Below, piece after piece: positions 21,448-34,772 of a DNA stretch of 64,000 nucleotides; position 1 is the first letter of the stretch, and each line of letters begins with the position of its first letter. The translations under genes and the position numbers were made by a program. This stretch comes from Eucalyptus grandis (Eukaryota > Streptophyta > Magnoliopsida > Myrtales > Myrtaceae): positions 46,792,770 to 46,856,769 of the forward strand of contig NC_052622.1 of the NCBI RefSeq assembly GCF_016545825.1, given 5' to 3'. The notes under the pieces were generated by a model. That model was not told the origin of the DNA. It saw only the letters and a program-made list of their open reading frames with translations, and made no database searches.

Positions 21448-22782
21448 TTACATGTACACACCAATTGACCCAGTCTGCATTGATGCAACGCTTACACGTT
21501 CGTCCACGTCCGAATTTCTATTTTTATTTTAGCAAAAGGACTAATTCAAACAAAAGAAGATATATTTTCAGAACCCAATTGCACAAATAAAAAGTAATTG
21601 CGCGACCTAATTTGACAGATTGACAATATTCGAAGACTTGTGCTGCCTTCACGCCATTGTCAATGATAAATACAACGTTTCTAAAGCTGCGCCTAGAAGA
21701 TGTTATACAAGTACCATCCCTCCTTTACTGTAAGGTCATACCCGTTCCAGACAAAGGTACAAATCGCTATCCATTTTTCAACTTTAGTGGAGTTCTGATT
21801 GGGCGTCCAATTAGAAGATGATATAGAATACCCATGAAACGTCAAGAAAGGTTAGCATCCACCAACCTTCAGATAAAGATAAACTACAAATATATTCTAA
21901 AGCCATTGAGAATTCTTTTTTCTTTTTTGGCCGCATTGATATGTAATACTTTACCTTAAAAGTGCCATTCATTGTAGCTTTCTTTCCTTTAACCACTACG
22001 AAGCTGGGGACACTGCCATGCCAGGCCTTTAATAAAGTTCAGAAAGTTTCATGTCCTTTACCAGCATTGCATTTGCCTCCCATTAAACAGCTGATGAGGT
22101 TATCGCTAATCATGTCTTAATCAACTTTTAAACCGTGCACATTGGCTCATATTTACCTCTAACATTTGTGAAACCCAAACCGATCCAGTGGGCATAATTA
22201 AAGTTGAAAAAACGTTGAATTGAAAGAGTCAAGCTCCATCATCATCTAGCCCTTAATGACAAAAGCTGTGGCCTGGGGCATGGAACTTTTAACCTTTCCA
22301 GCCCACATGACTTGAAATGCCACCAATAAAAACTACCTCACCCCCACAAATGATGAAAGGCGCTGCGCAGATGGACCGTACCCACCATCTACCCAACCAG
22401 CCATCAATGAAACTACCCAGAAAAAGAATTACATGGATGAACGCTCATCGTCAAATTCAGCACTAATCTCTTTCTTCACCTCTGTCAAAGACTTGATTCC
22501 AATCTAATTAAGATCAGCATTGACATTGATCACTCGGCCCCTTCGGGTAACTTCTTTCAAATTTCGAAACAAACAAATTCAAACCCAGAAACGAAAACAC
22601 AATAAGACATTTAGATTAAACCCAAAATGGTTTTTGGGAATCCCAGCACATAAACAAGCATTGCTCTGTATGCCCCAACCGCCCTACAACAACACCAGCC
22701 TAATTCCCCACCGGCACAGATTTACAAAAGCAACCCACCCCTCATCTAAGACGATGAGAAAATCCACCGAGAAGACAATGGC
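21448..22782. other. Intergenic, and 3' flank of histone H4
   Basis: AT-rich without recognised genes. The H4 3' untranslated region must begin at 22782 and run leftward. Several short CCA/CAAC-rich tracts lie at 22240-22440. Confidence 0.5.
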
Positions 22783-23454
<672 letters not shown>

Positions 23455-23499
23455 TTATTTTATTTGACTGGCGCCACCGGCTTTCCCTCGCTCTCTAAA

Positions 23500-24179
23500 T
23501 TCGCGGTTCGGTCTTTTCATACTTTGAAGTTTGAATGATTTTAGTTGCAAAGTTAATTTCAACTATACCTGGCACTCATTCAATGTGTGTGTGAACCATA
23601 TTTTTCCACCGAGAGTGGGCCTAATAATAATAATCCCTAAAGTTAAATAAGTTTGAAAGGATCAAGTTTCAATTCTCATTTCTATAAAATCAATGTAAAA
23701 TTCAAATATTGTAAGTCAAATTAGATAATCAAACAAACTATAATGTCATTTCGCAAAATCAAAAAGAAAAATTTTCTCCAAAAATCTTAACATATTGTGT
23801 GATAGTCAATTCAATCTTAAATTTTTCAATTTTGCTAATTTAGTTATTAACCTTTTAACATTTTCCAATATGGTCCTTTCAATGTTCATGTCGGCGATTT
23901 TTATCAAAATTTGTTAGAAACACCACGATAAAATATTTAGGTTGGAAAGTTTAACACTATATCATTTGTCATATAATAGTTTAAATTTTTTTAGACAATT
24001 ATCCCGACTAAAAACACACACAAAGTACAATATTGAGAATGAATAATCCATTTTAGTCCAATTGTGTCTTGAATTCTCCAATTCTTAATTTGTTCAATCG
24101 AACTTCTTAAATTATGTGATGCGGAAATCAACTTCTATTGTAAACATATATAATCATATGTTTGATGGCAAGCTAGACC
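23500..24179. other. AT-rich intergenic DNA
   Basis: No gene recognised. The 23800-24120 part has word usage like the AT-rich shells of the GC-cored repeats and may be part of the next copy. Confidence 0.4.
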
Positions 24180-24800
24180 TCGCCAACATCTGGCAACCTC
24201 GCCAACCTCGCCAATCATGGGCGAGGTTGTTGCCTATGGCTAGTCACCAATCATGGTCAACCAATGATTGAGGAAGAAGGAAAACAAAAAGAAAGAAAAG
24301 AAAATTAATTAAAAATTCAATTTATGTAAAAAAAATAAAATGTAAGAATGGAAGTGTCATTAACTAAGGACCCAAGCCTAAGTACCAAGGATCCATGCAC
24401 GGCCTTTGTGTGCTCAAGCCCGAGGGTCAAGACCAGAGCTCAAGCATTAGGGACCCACGTTCGAGTGCTAGAGCATTGGAAAGGGCACCAAGGGTTCGGG
24501 CCCAACCTCAATGAACCCAAGCATGCATGTCAAGGGCTCAACTCCAAGCATTGGAGTCTCGGGCCCCATAGCCAAAGACCAAGTCTTGAATGCCAAGACC
24601 CAGAGAACCATCATTGGGGTTTTCGTGTCCAAGTGTGAAGTTTTGACTTAGTCATATTTTGGAAAATGTTTTCCATTCTTTTAAAAATAAATTATTTTCC
24701 TAAATTGAAGCTTTGGTAGGAAAACTTTTTCCATTAACTAGGAGAACATTTTTTGCTAACTCATTTTCTAAGCAAATCAAACGATAGAAAATGAAGAAAG
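24180..24800. repeat. GC-cored dispersed repeat (copy 2)
   Basis: The core has CTCGCCAACATCTGGC, CTCGCCAACC and GGGCGAGGTTG, flanked by AT-rich DNA with GGAAAATGTTTTCC-type words at 24660-24800. Ends are approximate. Confidence 0.45.
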
Positions 24801-25203
24801 TGTTTTCCGCGAGCATCTTTGAGGTTGCTAGATATATCAATCCAATTTATTGATTGAGAATTTTTTACACCTCTCTAAGCTATACCGATCTAAAAATTTA
24901 GTGCGTGCAACAATCTATACCTAGAGTTTTAGCCCTCAAATATAATTTTGGCTACTAAGTTCTAGTTTTTGTGTAACGATTTGGTTATTATAAGAAGCCC
25001 GTCATTAGTCCGCTGCAAATTGGTTCGGAAATCCTCACTCCTACAAGCAATATTTGTCTAAGGCTTATGCATTTCAATCGTCCGATCATACCTGTGTGGA
25101 GGGCCACCCGCATAGTTCAATTGGATGAATTTCATTTGGGATCATTCAGGAAAAGTACCATTGCTCCCCCAGCGTTTAACACGTACCTTTTGCTTTCAAA
25201 GAA

Positions 25204-25767
25204 GGGTTAGTACCCTAAAAAACCCAAACTGGTACACATGTGACAAATTTACTCAAAATTATTTTTTTTTACCACAAAAAACCCCAAACTGGTACATATG
25301 TGACAAATCTACCCTCCGTTAGCTTCTATTCGATTTTTCCATTAATTTTGCTGATGTGGTTGCTGAAATGGCAAGCCATGTGAAAATTCATAAGTTTAAT
25401 ACCATTAAAAATCTCAAACTGGTATATTTATGACAAATTGACCCAAAACTTGTATATTTATGACAAATTTACGATAAATTTACTAAATTAATTTTTGATC
25501 ATAAAAACCTAAATTGGTACACGTGTGGCACATTTACCATCTTTCAATTTTCCCAAATTTGACTGAGTTGTGATGTCCAATCAATTTTATTTTCTGGATT
25601 ACTCTAACATTGCCTTTATATCATTAATACTTGATTTTTTTTTCTTTTTATTGGAATCATTATTAGAAAATATTCAAAGACTACCAAATGTGCACTTCAT
25701 TCTTGTGCCGAGAGGATGTCCATTAACTAAAAGATAAACAGACCGCTTGCGCACATATACAAAAGAA
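25204..25767 (+). repeat. Left terminal inverted repeat of the MULE
   Basis: It contains several spaced copies of a motif like AAACTGGTACAYATGTGACA (near 25221, 25282, 25416, 25507), which may be subterminal transposase-binding repeats. It pairs with 26080-26638. Confidence 0.85.
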
Positions 25768-26079
25768 GTGCACATATTGTGGTTGCTTCACCCATTTTTG
25801 GTTTGTGACAAACTTGGCTTTATATTTATATGTCTCAACCCCACATGGTTTACTGCTTGTCCGCAATCTGTTTATACACTGACATATTACTCTTGCTTTG
25901 CTGGTCATTCATGTTAGTCCATGTCCTTATTAGCATTACGTAGTCTTTCGTGTGTCAAAATTTTAACATGAAACTTGCATGTGAATGGTATGAGTGACTC
26001 ATACATCACATGTTCGTTGAAATGCCGAAACCAAAATCACTTATGTTTGTCGTTGATTTCAGGTGTACTTTGAGTGTGA

Positions 26080-26638
26080 TTCTTTTGTATATGTGCGCAA
26101 GCTATCTGTTTATCTTTTAGTTAATAAACATCTTCTTGGCACAATAATGAAGTGCACATTTAGTAGTCTTTGAATAGTTTTCTAATAATGATTCCAATAA
26201 AAAGGAAAAAAAAATCAAGTATTAATGATATGGAGGCAATGTTAGAATAATCCAGAAAATAAAATTGATTAGACATCACAACTTGGTCAAATTTGGAAAA
26301 ATTAAAAGAGGGTAAATGTGCCGCACGTGTACCAATTTAGATTTTTTATGATTGAAAAAATTAATTTAGGGTAAATTTATCGTAAATATACCAGCTTTAG
26401 GTAAATTTGTCAAAAATATACAAATTTTGGGTTTTTAATGGTATTAAACTTATGAATTTCCACATGACTTGCCACGTCAGCAACCACGTCAGCAAAATTA
26501 ATAGAAAAATCGAATGAAAGTTAACGGAGGATAAATCTGTCACATATGTACTAGTTTGGAGTTTTTGGTGGTCAAAAAAATAGTTTGAGTAAATTTGTCA
26601 CAAGTTGTACTAGTTTGGGTTTTTTAGGATATTAACCC
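26080..26638 (-). repeat. Right terminal inverted repeat of the MULE
   Basis: Inverted copy of 25204-25767 with scattered mismatches and small indels, ending AACCC next to the target duplication. Confidence 0.85.
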
Positions 26639-26647
26639 TTCAAAGAA

Positions 26648-28805
26648 ATAATATATTTAAAAAATGTCAAATCTATATGTTGAACGAGGAGATAAATGTT
26701 ATAAATTTTGAATGCAATTATAATTTCCACATTTTGTTAGTTGATGAGTGGGTTTTGTTTTTGACTTTAGGTTGGAATCGAAAATCAAACAATTTCGAAG
26801 TCACCTCAAATTTTATTTTATTTTTAATTATTTTGCTGGCGGTTGAAAAAGGCCTTTTCTGTTAACTTAAAAGCTAGCAGACAATTGACATGCCTGTTTA
26901 ACAAATTACAAAGTTTTTACGATCTCAAATGGAAGTCTTTAGAAAATCCTGCACTTATGTACATGAAAGACTCAAAAACTCAGCATCCTACCTTTAAGTT
27001 TCACTCCACTACACTTTGCATCAAAGCGAAGGGTATTTCATGACTTGAACTCCGCCTTACATCAATCCATAACTTATCCACGCTAAATAGATTGGCTATC
27101 GGAACAACAAAATTCAGGAAGTTACTTGATAATCTGCCAAACAGGTCGCTGCTTAACGTACATATGCAGAATCCAAACTCCATCAAGGAATTCCAATAGG
27201 TAAAAGTAAACTCTTCCTTAAAATTCGTGACCTTTCACGTAAATGCTTTGTACATAATCGCCATCAATTCAGAAAGGCGAGCCTGGCAATTTCCAGTCAT
27301 TAAACCAACTCAACAGACCAAACGCAAGTAAAATCCAACACCGTCGTTGTGGATCCCCCTTAGAAAATACTCTCATACCAATAAAGTGGTAACAATAGTA
27401 AGACCATTGGTGATTGTATCGCGGGCATGCTGTTTTGGGGTGTACACTGTCTCATTAGATATCTAAACTTTATGCAAGTGCTCATACGTACCAAAAGATA
27501 AATGATTTACGATGGACATTCTTATGTCAGTGCCAGTCACAAAGCTAAGTACTGATGATGGTCCAGGTATTGAACTAACAGGTAAAACTTCCAGATCGAA
27601 TCACTGTCCACGACTGGTAGACAAGTTCAACAACTTCCTCATATAATTCATTATGATTCGAGTCAAAAAGCTTCTCTTGTTGGCGATAGCAGTGATTATC
27701 ATCTACTGTGATTCATTGCGGTATCCAGTTCCTTTCAGGAGTAAAACATAAGGACCAAGGAAGCGGCTGCTTCAATTTCACCTTAAACAATTTTCACATG
27801 AAATGCCTATTAACAGCAAGGTGATATAAGAGGCCGAGTTGGAGGGTGGTAACTACTTCCTGCAGCTTCCTGAGTCCCAGCAGAAAACAAAGGCTGCACC
27901 AGCGGAACGACTGACATGCAGGATAACTCAAGTAAACGGCAAACTGGTGGTGGGAATGAAAGAAGAGAAATAACATAAACCTCAGTGCCATTTCGATTCG
28001 ACGTTAGAATTTTCAGATTCGAACAGAGGCTCAAAAGCTCAACTTTGTCAGAATTTTTGCTCTGACAATAACAAGGGAAAGCGCAGAGAAGCTTCAAGAT
28101 CAAACCACGCTTACTACAGGCAGGGTTGCTGAAAGGAAATGCAGAGAATAAGAATCTTTGAAACATTGGACAGAGGGCCTCCCGAAGACCTCCCTTCAAT
28201 TTTTTGTTTTACAGAAGCCACATGATTATCACCGGCATAGATTCAGAATCATTTTGAAACCGCTATGTTGCCTCCAAAATTCTCTAATAGTAAAGCATAA
28301 TGAGAATCTCATCCTCGAGAACATAAGTTAAACCCACAGAAAAATAGCATTCTTTCTCTACTGCGATAGAGGATCTTCCCAAGTAAGATGGTAGAACCAA
28401 TTCTAGCCTTTTGTACCAACATATTTCCAGGTGAAACGGACCGCTCATCCAAATTCTATTTCTGCATAAGCTAGCCCTATAAAAATTTTCCTTAGCATCT
28501 AATATGCTACACAGTGACTGAACCAAGTTTAAATGAACTAAGTCCAACTAAATTACCGCGACTAATTCATCAAAAACCTCTCGCTAATTGTCAGCTTCTA
28601 GTTGTTTCAGCTAACCTGGGATGATGAAGTTTCACAACTTCAAAAATCAAGACGAAGAAGAACAAGATCAGACCACATATGAACCGCATTGAGATCGAGA
28701 ATTTCACATAAGCATGTATCGACGAAACAGTAGCGCCAACGAACGCATTTCGATGGGAAAAGAGATTACATCGACCGGGAAAAATCAACAAGCTTTCGCC
28801 CGGAA
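26648..28805. other. No recognised gene; 3' flank of PSRP4
   Basis: Base composition is more balanced than the repeats and no transposon ends are seen. Frames up to 129 codons (for example minus strand 27810-28199) have no recognisable domain. The PSRP4 3' untranslated region lies at the right end. A non-coding transcript or an unrecognised multi-exon gene cannot be excluded. Confidence 0.4.
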
Positions 28806-29410
28806 TCAATTAGCGAAGAGGGACTCATCGATTTCGATCTTGATAACCTCGTTGTCCTCGAACCGGTCCTTCCTCGGAGGGGCGGGAGGAGCAGCCACGC
28901 GCGGCGGGCCTCTCCCTTTCTTCTTGTTCCGCGGCCTCGCCTGCACCACAAATCCCCAACGATTCCGACGAAGGGCAAACGAAAAGTTTCAAAATTTCGC
29001 ATGAAAAATCGACAAGAAGGGCCGAATCGACCCTTAATTCCTCGACGACAGGAGGGCCGAGAGCGCACTCACGTTGCCGAAGGAGTGATTGAAGCGCTTC
29101 CCCTTGGCGGTCTTCTTGTCGCCTCTGCCGCAGTACACTGAAAGAGAGAGAGCCGGAAGAGTGAGAAACGCGAAGAGGGATTAGGCGAACGCGAGACCGA
29201 GAATCGCCGCCGCGTGGGGGCGGAGTCTTGCTTACCGAGAGGGACGGACGGAGGGGAGGCGGCGGCGCCGGGGAGAGAGAGAGAACCGCCGGCGGCGGAA
29301 GTGGAGAGAGAAACGCCTAGGGTCTGGGAGCGAGAGAAGGCGAGGCGAGGAGAGACGGCGAGCGGCGCCGGAGAGGCGACGGAGGGAGCTCCGAGCAGGA
29401 GGGAAGCCAT
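28806..29410 (-). CDS. PSRP4: Plastid ribosomal small-subunit protein PSRP4 / bTHX (S31), three exons
   Basis: Exons 29236-29410, 29073-29137 and 28806-28940 join to 124 residues; introns are GT-AG. Residues 1 to about 58 are a Ser/Ala/Pro-rich chloroplast transit peptide starting [10 protein letters not shown]. The mature part starts near 59 with [20 protein letters not shown], the conserved core of bacterial Thx-like ribosomal proteins. A basic [13 protein letters not shown] segment follows, then an acidic plant-specific tail ([14 protein letters not shown]). It is a component of the chloroplast 30S subunit. Length is close to the 118 residues of the Arabidopsis protein. An in-frame ATG exists 18 codons upstream (29464), but MASLLL is a typical transit-peptide start. 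In Arabidopsis the orthologue (At2g38140) lies between AUX1 and an alpha-1,4-glycosyltransferase, as here. Confidence 0.93.
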
Positions 29411-29509
29411 TGTTGGAAGCGGATAAGGTAGCCTGCGAACGTTGCTACTTCTCTTTATCCCCAAATTTCATCGGCCTACTTCATTACCCTTCGAGGTCTC
29501 GACAATAAG

Positions 29510-30310
29510 GGCAGGTTCATTTTTTCTTCAAATACTATCTGATTTCATTCTTTTATTTTATAAAATTAAAAAAAAAAAAACAGAAATTCATTTGATTTAT
29601 TTTTCATTTCTAAGAACAAAAATCTATTTTTTTATTATTGAAAATAAATTTGAAATAGAATCAAGAAGAAAAAAAAAATAGCTTATTATTCCTGAGAACA
29701 ATTCCTATAATCAATTGCTACTTTTATTCTTTTCTTCTCTTTTCTTTTCATTTCTCTTCTTCTCTTCCCTTTGGTCGGTTTGCCGGCCTCGGCCATGGCC
29801 GGTGACTGTGCAAACAAGGGCTTATGACCTCACCGGTGGCTAGGCGAGCTAGGCCTCGTTGAATCTAAACAAGGTCGAGCCTCGCCGGTGGCCAGATGAC
29901 AATCGACCTCGCTGGATCTAGGCAAAACTCGGCCTTCCCCAAATCTGGCAAGTTCGCTGGACCTCGGCCCGGCCTATTGAGGCTCCAACGAGCTGCAAGC
30001 TCACCAAACCTCGCCCACCCGATCGTCGATCATAGTGGTGGCCGGCGACCAACTATAAGAAGGAGGAGGAATAAGAGAAAAATGAAAAAAAATGAAAAAT
30101 ATAATAAAAGTATTAAAACATTGAAAAAGAAAAAAATTATGAATCTTATCAAATGCATTTCTATCCCGAGAATAAAAATTTTGAATAGTTATCAAGTGCG
30201 TTCTTTTTCTCGAGAAATTTTTCTTGGGAACATAATTAGAAAAAATCATTTATGATAAAAAAATTATTCCCTAAAATAGAAAGGTTACCAAATGCGCCAT
30301 AAATAAGTCT
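29510..30310. repeat. GC-cored dispersed repeat (copy 3), directly upstream of PSRP4
   Basis: AT-rich shells on both sides of a core at about 29780-30050, which is dense in GGCGAG, CTCGCCGGTGGCC and GATCTAGGC words. The right edge reads GGTTACCAAATGCGCC. It lies about 100 bp upstream of the PSRP4 start and may have displaced promoter sequence. Ends are approximate. Confidence 0.5.
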
Positions 30311-31700
30311 CGGTTTTAGAAAATTAATTAATTAAATTTTTTTAAAAAAAAGCAATAGCTTCTATCGTTAAAAATAATTAATTAATAAAAATTATTTTTA
30401 TTTTTGACAGAAAATTATGTCTAAATATTTGCATAAATGATGGAAATCTTCATTCAATTATTTTAATAAGTGGCACCTGTTGACAACCAAGAGTGCTGAT
30501 ATTTAATTATTATCGATATGTGATGATTGTTTAGATGCAACAAAAGTGGACTCGACAACTTCATATGCAACTATCAAAATTAATGAAGAAAATGGGAAAA
30601 GAGTGGAGAATATATTATCCGGGCATATTTGATCATCTATGGAGGAAGCCAATTTAATGAATTGAAGATTGGTCGATATTACATAATGTTTGATAACTTA
30701 GGTATAAAAAGTGGTAAATGATTGGGATTATTTTGCCCGAGTTGTCAATGAGCATCTTAACTGAGGAGAATTGCACCAAGGCTCGGGCAAGTGAAGATCC
30801 AATTAAGGAGATCGTGGAAAATATATTTAGGTGAAAATAGAGATTGAAGTTGTTCTTTTTAAGGGAATTGACAATGTGGAAAACGAACGATAAGTTGCTA
30901 TTTTGAAGGGAAAATGAGCAACCTTCTCAAAAGATAAGGCTGCTATATTTTTTAAAGGAAATTGATAACGTGAGAAATGAACAACTCATTTGAGATAAAA
31001 CTACTATTTTGAAGGGAGTTGACAATGTGAGAATATAAGGCCATTATTTTCGGAAGCATTGAACTATAGTTTAACCATGAAGAAATTGCTCTCAAATGGT
31101 TATGATAGAAGGTTTATAAATACCAAGTTCTATCAATTGGAAGAAGCCCCCCTCAATAATCAAAACATAATATTCTATTATCTTTACTTTCCTGCATTAT
31201 ATTTTTTCTTAGTTATATCTTTTCCGATTCATGTATTGATTAAATTTCAACACGTATCTTTATCTCGATACTTCGTTGTCGATTTAATTTTAGTGAGCAT
31301 CTCTATTATGAGTGTCGCGCTGTCAATTAAATTTTGGCATAACATCTTTGCACGTTCTGAGTTTTGTCTTCAATTAAATTCCGACATAGTTTGTATACGT
31401 GTTTTGTTGTGGAAATTGTATTTTCAAGTCTTGTTGTTTATTGAATTCCGACACATTTTGTATGTAAAATTTAGTTCGAAGTTTGAAATAAAAATTTATC
31501 GTTATTTCTTGTCTGTCTAGATATTTTTTTCCAAAGTCGATACAGAATCCGTTTGCTCGCATTAAAAGCCGAAGAGTAATTTTTTTGGAAAAGATGTTTC
31601 GTAATTGATTAAATTCCGGAAAAACAGGCACAAACGATCTTTTTAATCTTTCATTATGGTCAGATTTTATGATCAAATGAAGCTAATTTGAGTTCAACTC
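30311..31700. repeat. Decayed repeat, possibly LTR-derived
   Basis: The stretch AAGGGA-TTGACAATGTG-GAA recurs imperfectly near 30855, 30955 and 31012, and CAATTAAATTYYGGCAT-like words recur at 31240-31450. The piece around 31140-31230 (GAAGAAGCCCCCCTCAATAA, then TTTCCTGCATTATA) resembles plant LTR sequence. No coding domain is visible. Confidence 0.3.
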
Positions 31701-33348
31701 AGATTTAATGACTAATCGAGTCGTGCTCGAGTATTAATCCACGTGGAGTTGACCCCGACCTAGTTATACTGCTAAGTTGGTTTTTATTTTTATTTTTTGA
31801 AAGATATGATATCCTTGATCCCTATATTTTCAGGAGAGTTCATCTTTGTTGCCTACCCTTTTTTGTCATATTTTAGTATTTGTATCAAGCTTCGGCCATA
31901 ATTTTTAAGTCAACACTAGACCTCAACACGTGTCGATCACATGTACGTGCCTCTCAATGAAAAATACACTTTTGGTCCTTCTATTCGAAAGTGCCGCTTT
32001 ATTTTTTTTTGTCAATGAGAGCAGTCCTTGTGGCATACCTTACTTGCTTTACTGTTTCCTATTGCTCATTCACAATGCTGACGAAATTTTAAAAAGAAAA
32101 ATTAAGCAAGGTGATACAGGATTTCATGCGTTGATATCTTTCTCTTTCTTAATCATTTTATATTATCCGTCGGAATTAAGCACAGTTCCAACTCTCTTAA
32201 TTTAGTGTTTTGTTTTATCTATTCTCTTTTACTTATATTTTGCATGACCAAGCCCCATAAGTTTCACGAACTGTGCAATCAAACCTTCATCAATTAACCA
32301 ATAGTCACTCAATTAATTCGATGAACTCACATGGCAAAAATTGTCATGCGATGTTGGTACGACACTGACAAGTGCCACATTAGTATAAAATATGCACGGC
32401 ACATCAACACGCACCTACTACCATTTCCACCGGACCCGAACCAAAGTTGGGCGGGTCGGACCTTTTCATAGGAGCTCATTGTTCAGGCCTTCCCATGCCG
32501 GAACTCTCGAGTCTGCACAGGCCCATCGGGGCCGTTCATCAGTTGACCAGATTCAAATGGACAAGCGGATCTGGATACGGGTTAAGGGCCGGTAGCTTCT
32601 AAACACGGGGATTGCCAAATAAATGGGTCGAGAATGGGCCAGCTACTTCAACCCATTTAGAAACGAATCAAGTTTATAAATTTTGAGACGGGGCCCTGTA
32701 AGTCATTTACTAGACAGGGTCCAAAAGTCCATGATCCGCATTGCCACCCCTACCCATGTCCTAACGAAGACGTGAAGAGTTGAGGGCGAAGCCCAAGTAC
32801 AAAATGATGATAGACGGAAAGTAGAGGGTTTTCGAATTTGTGTCCACGGCACCATTTAAGAACTTATCCGATTCATATGCTTGCAAGTAATGGCTGAGGA
32901 AAAAAATTATCAGGTTTGTTCAGTAACCATGCTTTTCCTTGGGACTTTCCAGTTGACCTTGGAAAAGTTTAGAATTAATTTGTAGGGATGGGGGTGGGAG
33001 AAAGCTCGTGAAATTATTTATAAGTTAACATCCGCCTCAAAGGTCGCCCTTTTAAGTGATCTCTATGGGGGCCTAATGTTTGACATACACGGATTTAATC
33101 GTATTGCTTAATGATGTCAAAGTATGATCCTTTTGATAGATGAGTAGTTTGGAATAGACTATACAGTTGGACCAGGAAAATGTACCTGTCCGAGGAAGTT
33201 TCGAGGATGGCAAAGTGGGAAGGACATGAATGAAATAGGTGAGAAAGTATCACCTAGCATCGCATTGCAGCTCATTGATAAGGATGTTGTACCATAAGCA
33301 ACAAAGCTTTTGCCACTTTGAAATTTCGAATGGAGAGAGAGAGAGAGT
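31701..33348. other. Intergenic DNA, no recognised gene
   Basis: AT-rich, with a GC-richer patch at about 32390-32760 (GGGCGGGTCGGACC, GGCCCATCGGGGCC) that looks like repeat debris. A short GA run precedes the tandem array at 33349. Confidence 0.45.
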
Positions 33349-33900
33349 GAGCTTACGAAGTGACTTTAAATTCTACTCTCAAAGTTCACCACCCGTGAGA
33401 GTTCGGCTCACATGAATTGGATCAAATAGAAAATATGGAGACAACAAAGGCAAATCACAGGCATGAGAGAGAGCTTATGAAGTGACTTTTAAATTCTTCC
33501 CTTGAAGTTCACCACCCGTGAAAGTTTGGCTTACGCGAATCGGATCAAATAGAAAATATAGAGACGATAAAGGCAAATCACAGGCATGAGAGAAAGCTTA
33601 TGAAGTGACTTTTAAATTCTATTCTTGAAGTTCACCACCCATGAAAGTTCGGCTCACACGAATCGAATCGAATAGAAAATATGGAGACGACAAAGGCAAA
33701 TCACAGGCATGAGAGAGAGCTATTGAAGTGACTTTTAAATTCTACTCTTGAAGTTCACCACTCATGAAAGTTCGGCTCACACGAATCGGATCAAATAGAA
33801 AATATGGAGACGACAAAGGCAACCACCCATCAGAGTTCGGCTCACATGTATCAGATCAAATAGAAAATATGGAGACGACAAAAGCAAATCATAGACATGA
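33349..33900. repeat. Tandem repeat, unit 122-123 bp, four units plus a partial fifth
   Basis: Units start at 33349, 33471, 33594 and 33717 (GAGCTTATGAAGTGACTTTT ... GAAGTTCACCACCC ... CAAATCACAGGCATGAGAGA). A shortened unit starts near 33820. Units differ by scattered substitutions. The array is about 0.9 kb from the 3' end of the AUX1 gene. Confidence 0.9.
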
Positions 33901-34772
33901 GATATGAAGAAGTAATTGTTAATGAATCAAGCCGTACGGGGTAAGTGCATTCTATTAATACAATATTACAATGAGACGAGCGATGTATGTTTAATATTAA
34001 AAAGTAAAAATATTCTTACGCTTTTCCATCAAAATTTATAACATTATTTAAATTTAAAATATTATCACAGGAGTAATATATGAATCTCCCCGTATCGAAC
34101 ATTTGTGTATTATGAAAATTTCCGTGCCTAGAGCTAGACGAAGTCCCGCCGCGAATTTTAAATTAAGTGGAATCTACACATGCACGTTATAAGCCATATG
34201 ATCAAAGGCCGGTCCGTCTTCCTACAGAATCTAGGGTCGTAAGGGCTACGAAAAACTTGTTCCCCTACTATACATCCACTAGGGGTCGTGCCACGTGGCA
34301 TGAGCAAGGTGAAGTGATAATTATTGAAGTAATAGTAATGATATATGTTTCATTTATGAAATAATCCTGTTGTTCGATGCACTACGGGAACATGGTATTA
34401 ATCATTAGTAGCGTGCAGGTATATTTTAATTAATTCGTACCACAAGGACAAGGCGAAATTCAAAAAGCAGCTGCCCAAATTGAAGACTATTATCTAAATT
34501 TTTAAATTAATACCAAAAGGAATCTCCATCATTCAGCACACACTCTCTCTCTCTCTATATATTACCACCTAAATTAACAAATAAAAAATAAATGGAAACG
34601 CCATTAGAAAAGCGCAAAAAAGAAGAAGAAGCAGACTACTCAACCACACACACAACGTAGGGAAGAATTGCTACCTCCCCATGTATATTACAATCTATGG
34701 ACTCGCGGGGACTGAAGAGAAATCGAGGCCACTAACTCCGGCGGAGGCGAGGCGAGGTGAGGCGAGGCGGGC
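33901..34772. other. 3' flank of the auxin carrier gene
   Basis: Contains a CT run ending in TATATA at about 34544-34562. The 3' untranslated region of the minus-strand auxin carrier begins at 34772. No other gene seen. Confidence 0.5.

Larger units (their letters stand above)
25195..26647. mobile_element. Non-autonomous Mutator-like element (TIR-MULE) with 9 bp target duplication
   Basis: Element 25204-26638 (1,435 bp). Outer ends are GGGTTAGTACCCTAAAAAAC on the left and the inverted match ending GGATATTAACCC on the right. The left arm 25204-25767 and right arm 26080-26638 are inverted copies of each other over about 560 bp. The element is flanked by a perfect 9 bp direct repeat TTCAAAGAA at 25195-25203 and 26639-26647. 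Long terminal inverted repeats with 9 bp target duplications are the hallmark of Mutator-like elements. The 312 bp centre has no transposase, so the element depends on one elsewhere. Confidence 0.88.

Noticed and set aside
25723..25908. Small frame in the centre of the MULE as transposase
   Set aside because: 61 codons only and no transposase or zinc-finger signature beyond scattered Cys; half lies in the inverted repeat.
27810..28199. 129-codon minus-strand frame
   Set aside because: No domain or start context, and the adjacent overlapping frame is equally open; kept only as part of the unassigned stretch.
33349..33900. CRISPR-like array
   Set aside because: Units of 122-123 bp repeat over their whole length with no unique spacers, in a plant nuclear genome.
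29411..34772. Expected MAK3-type acetyltransferase between PSRP4 and AUX1
   Set aside because: No frame in this stretch shows acetyltransferase motifs; treated as absent here.
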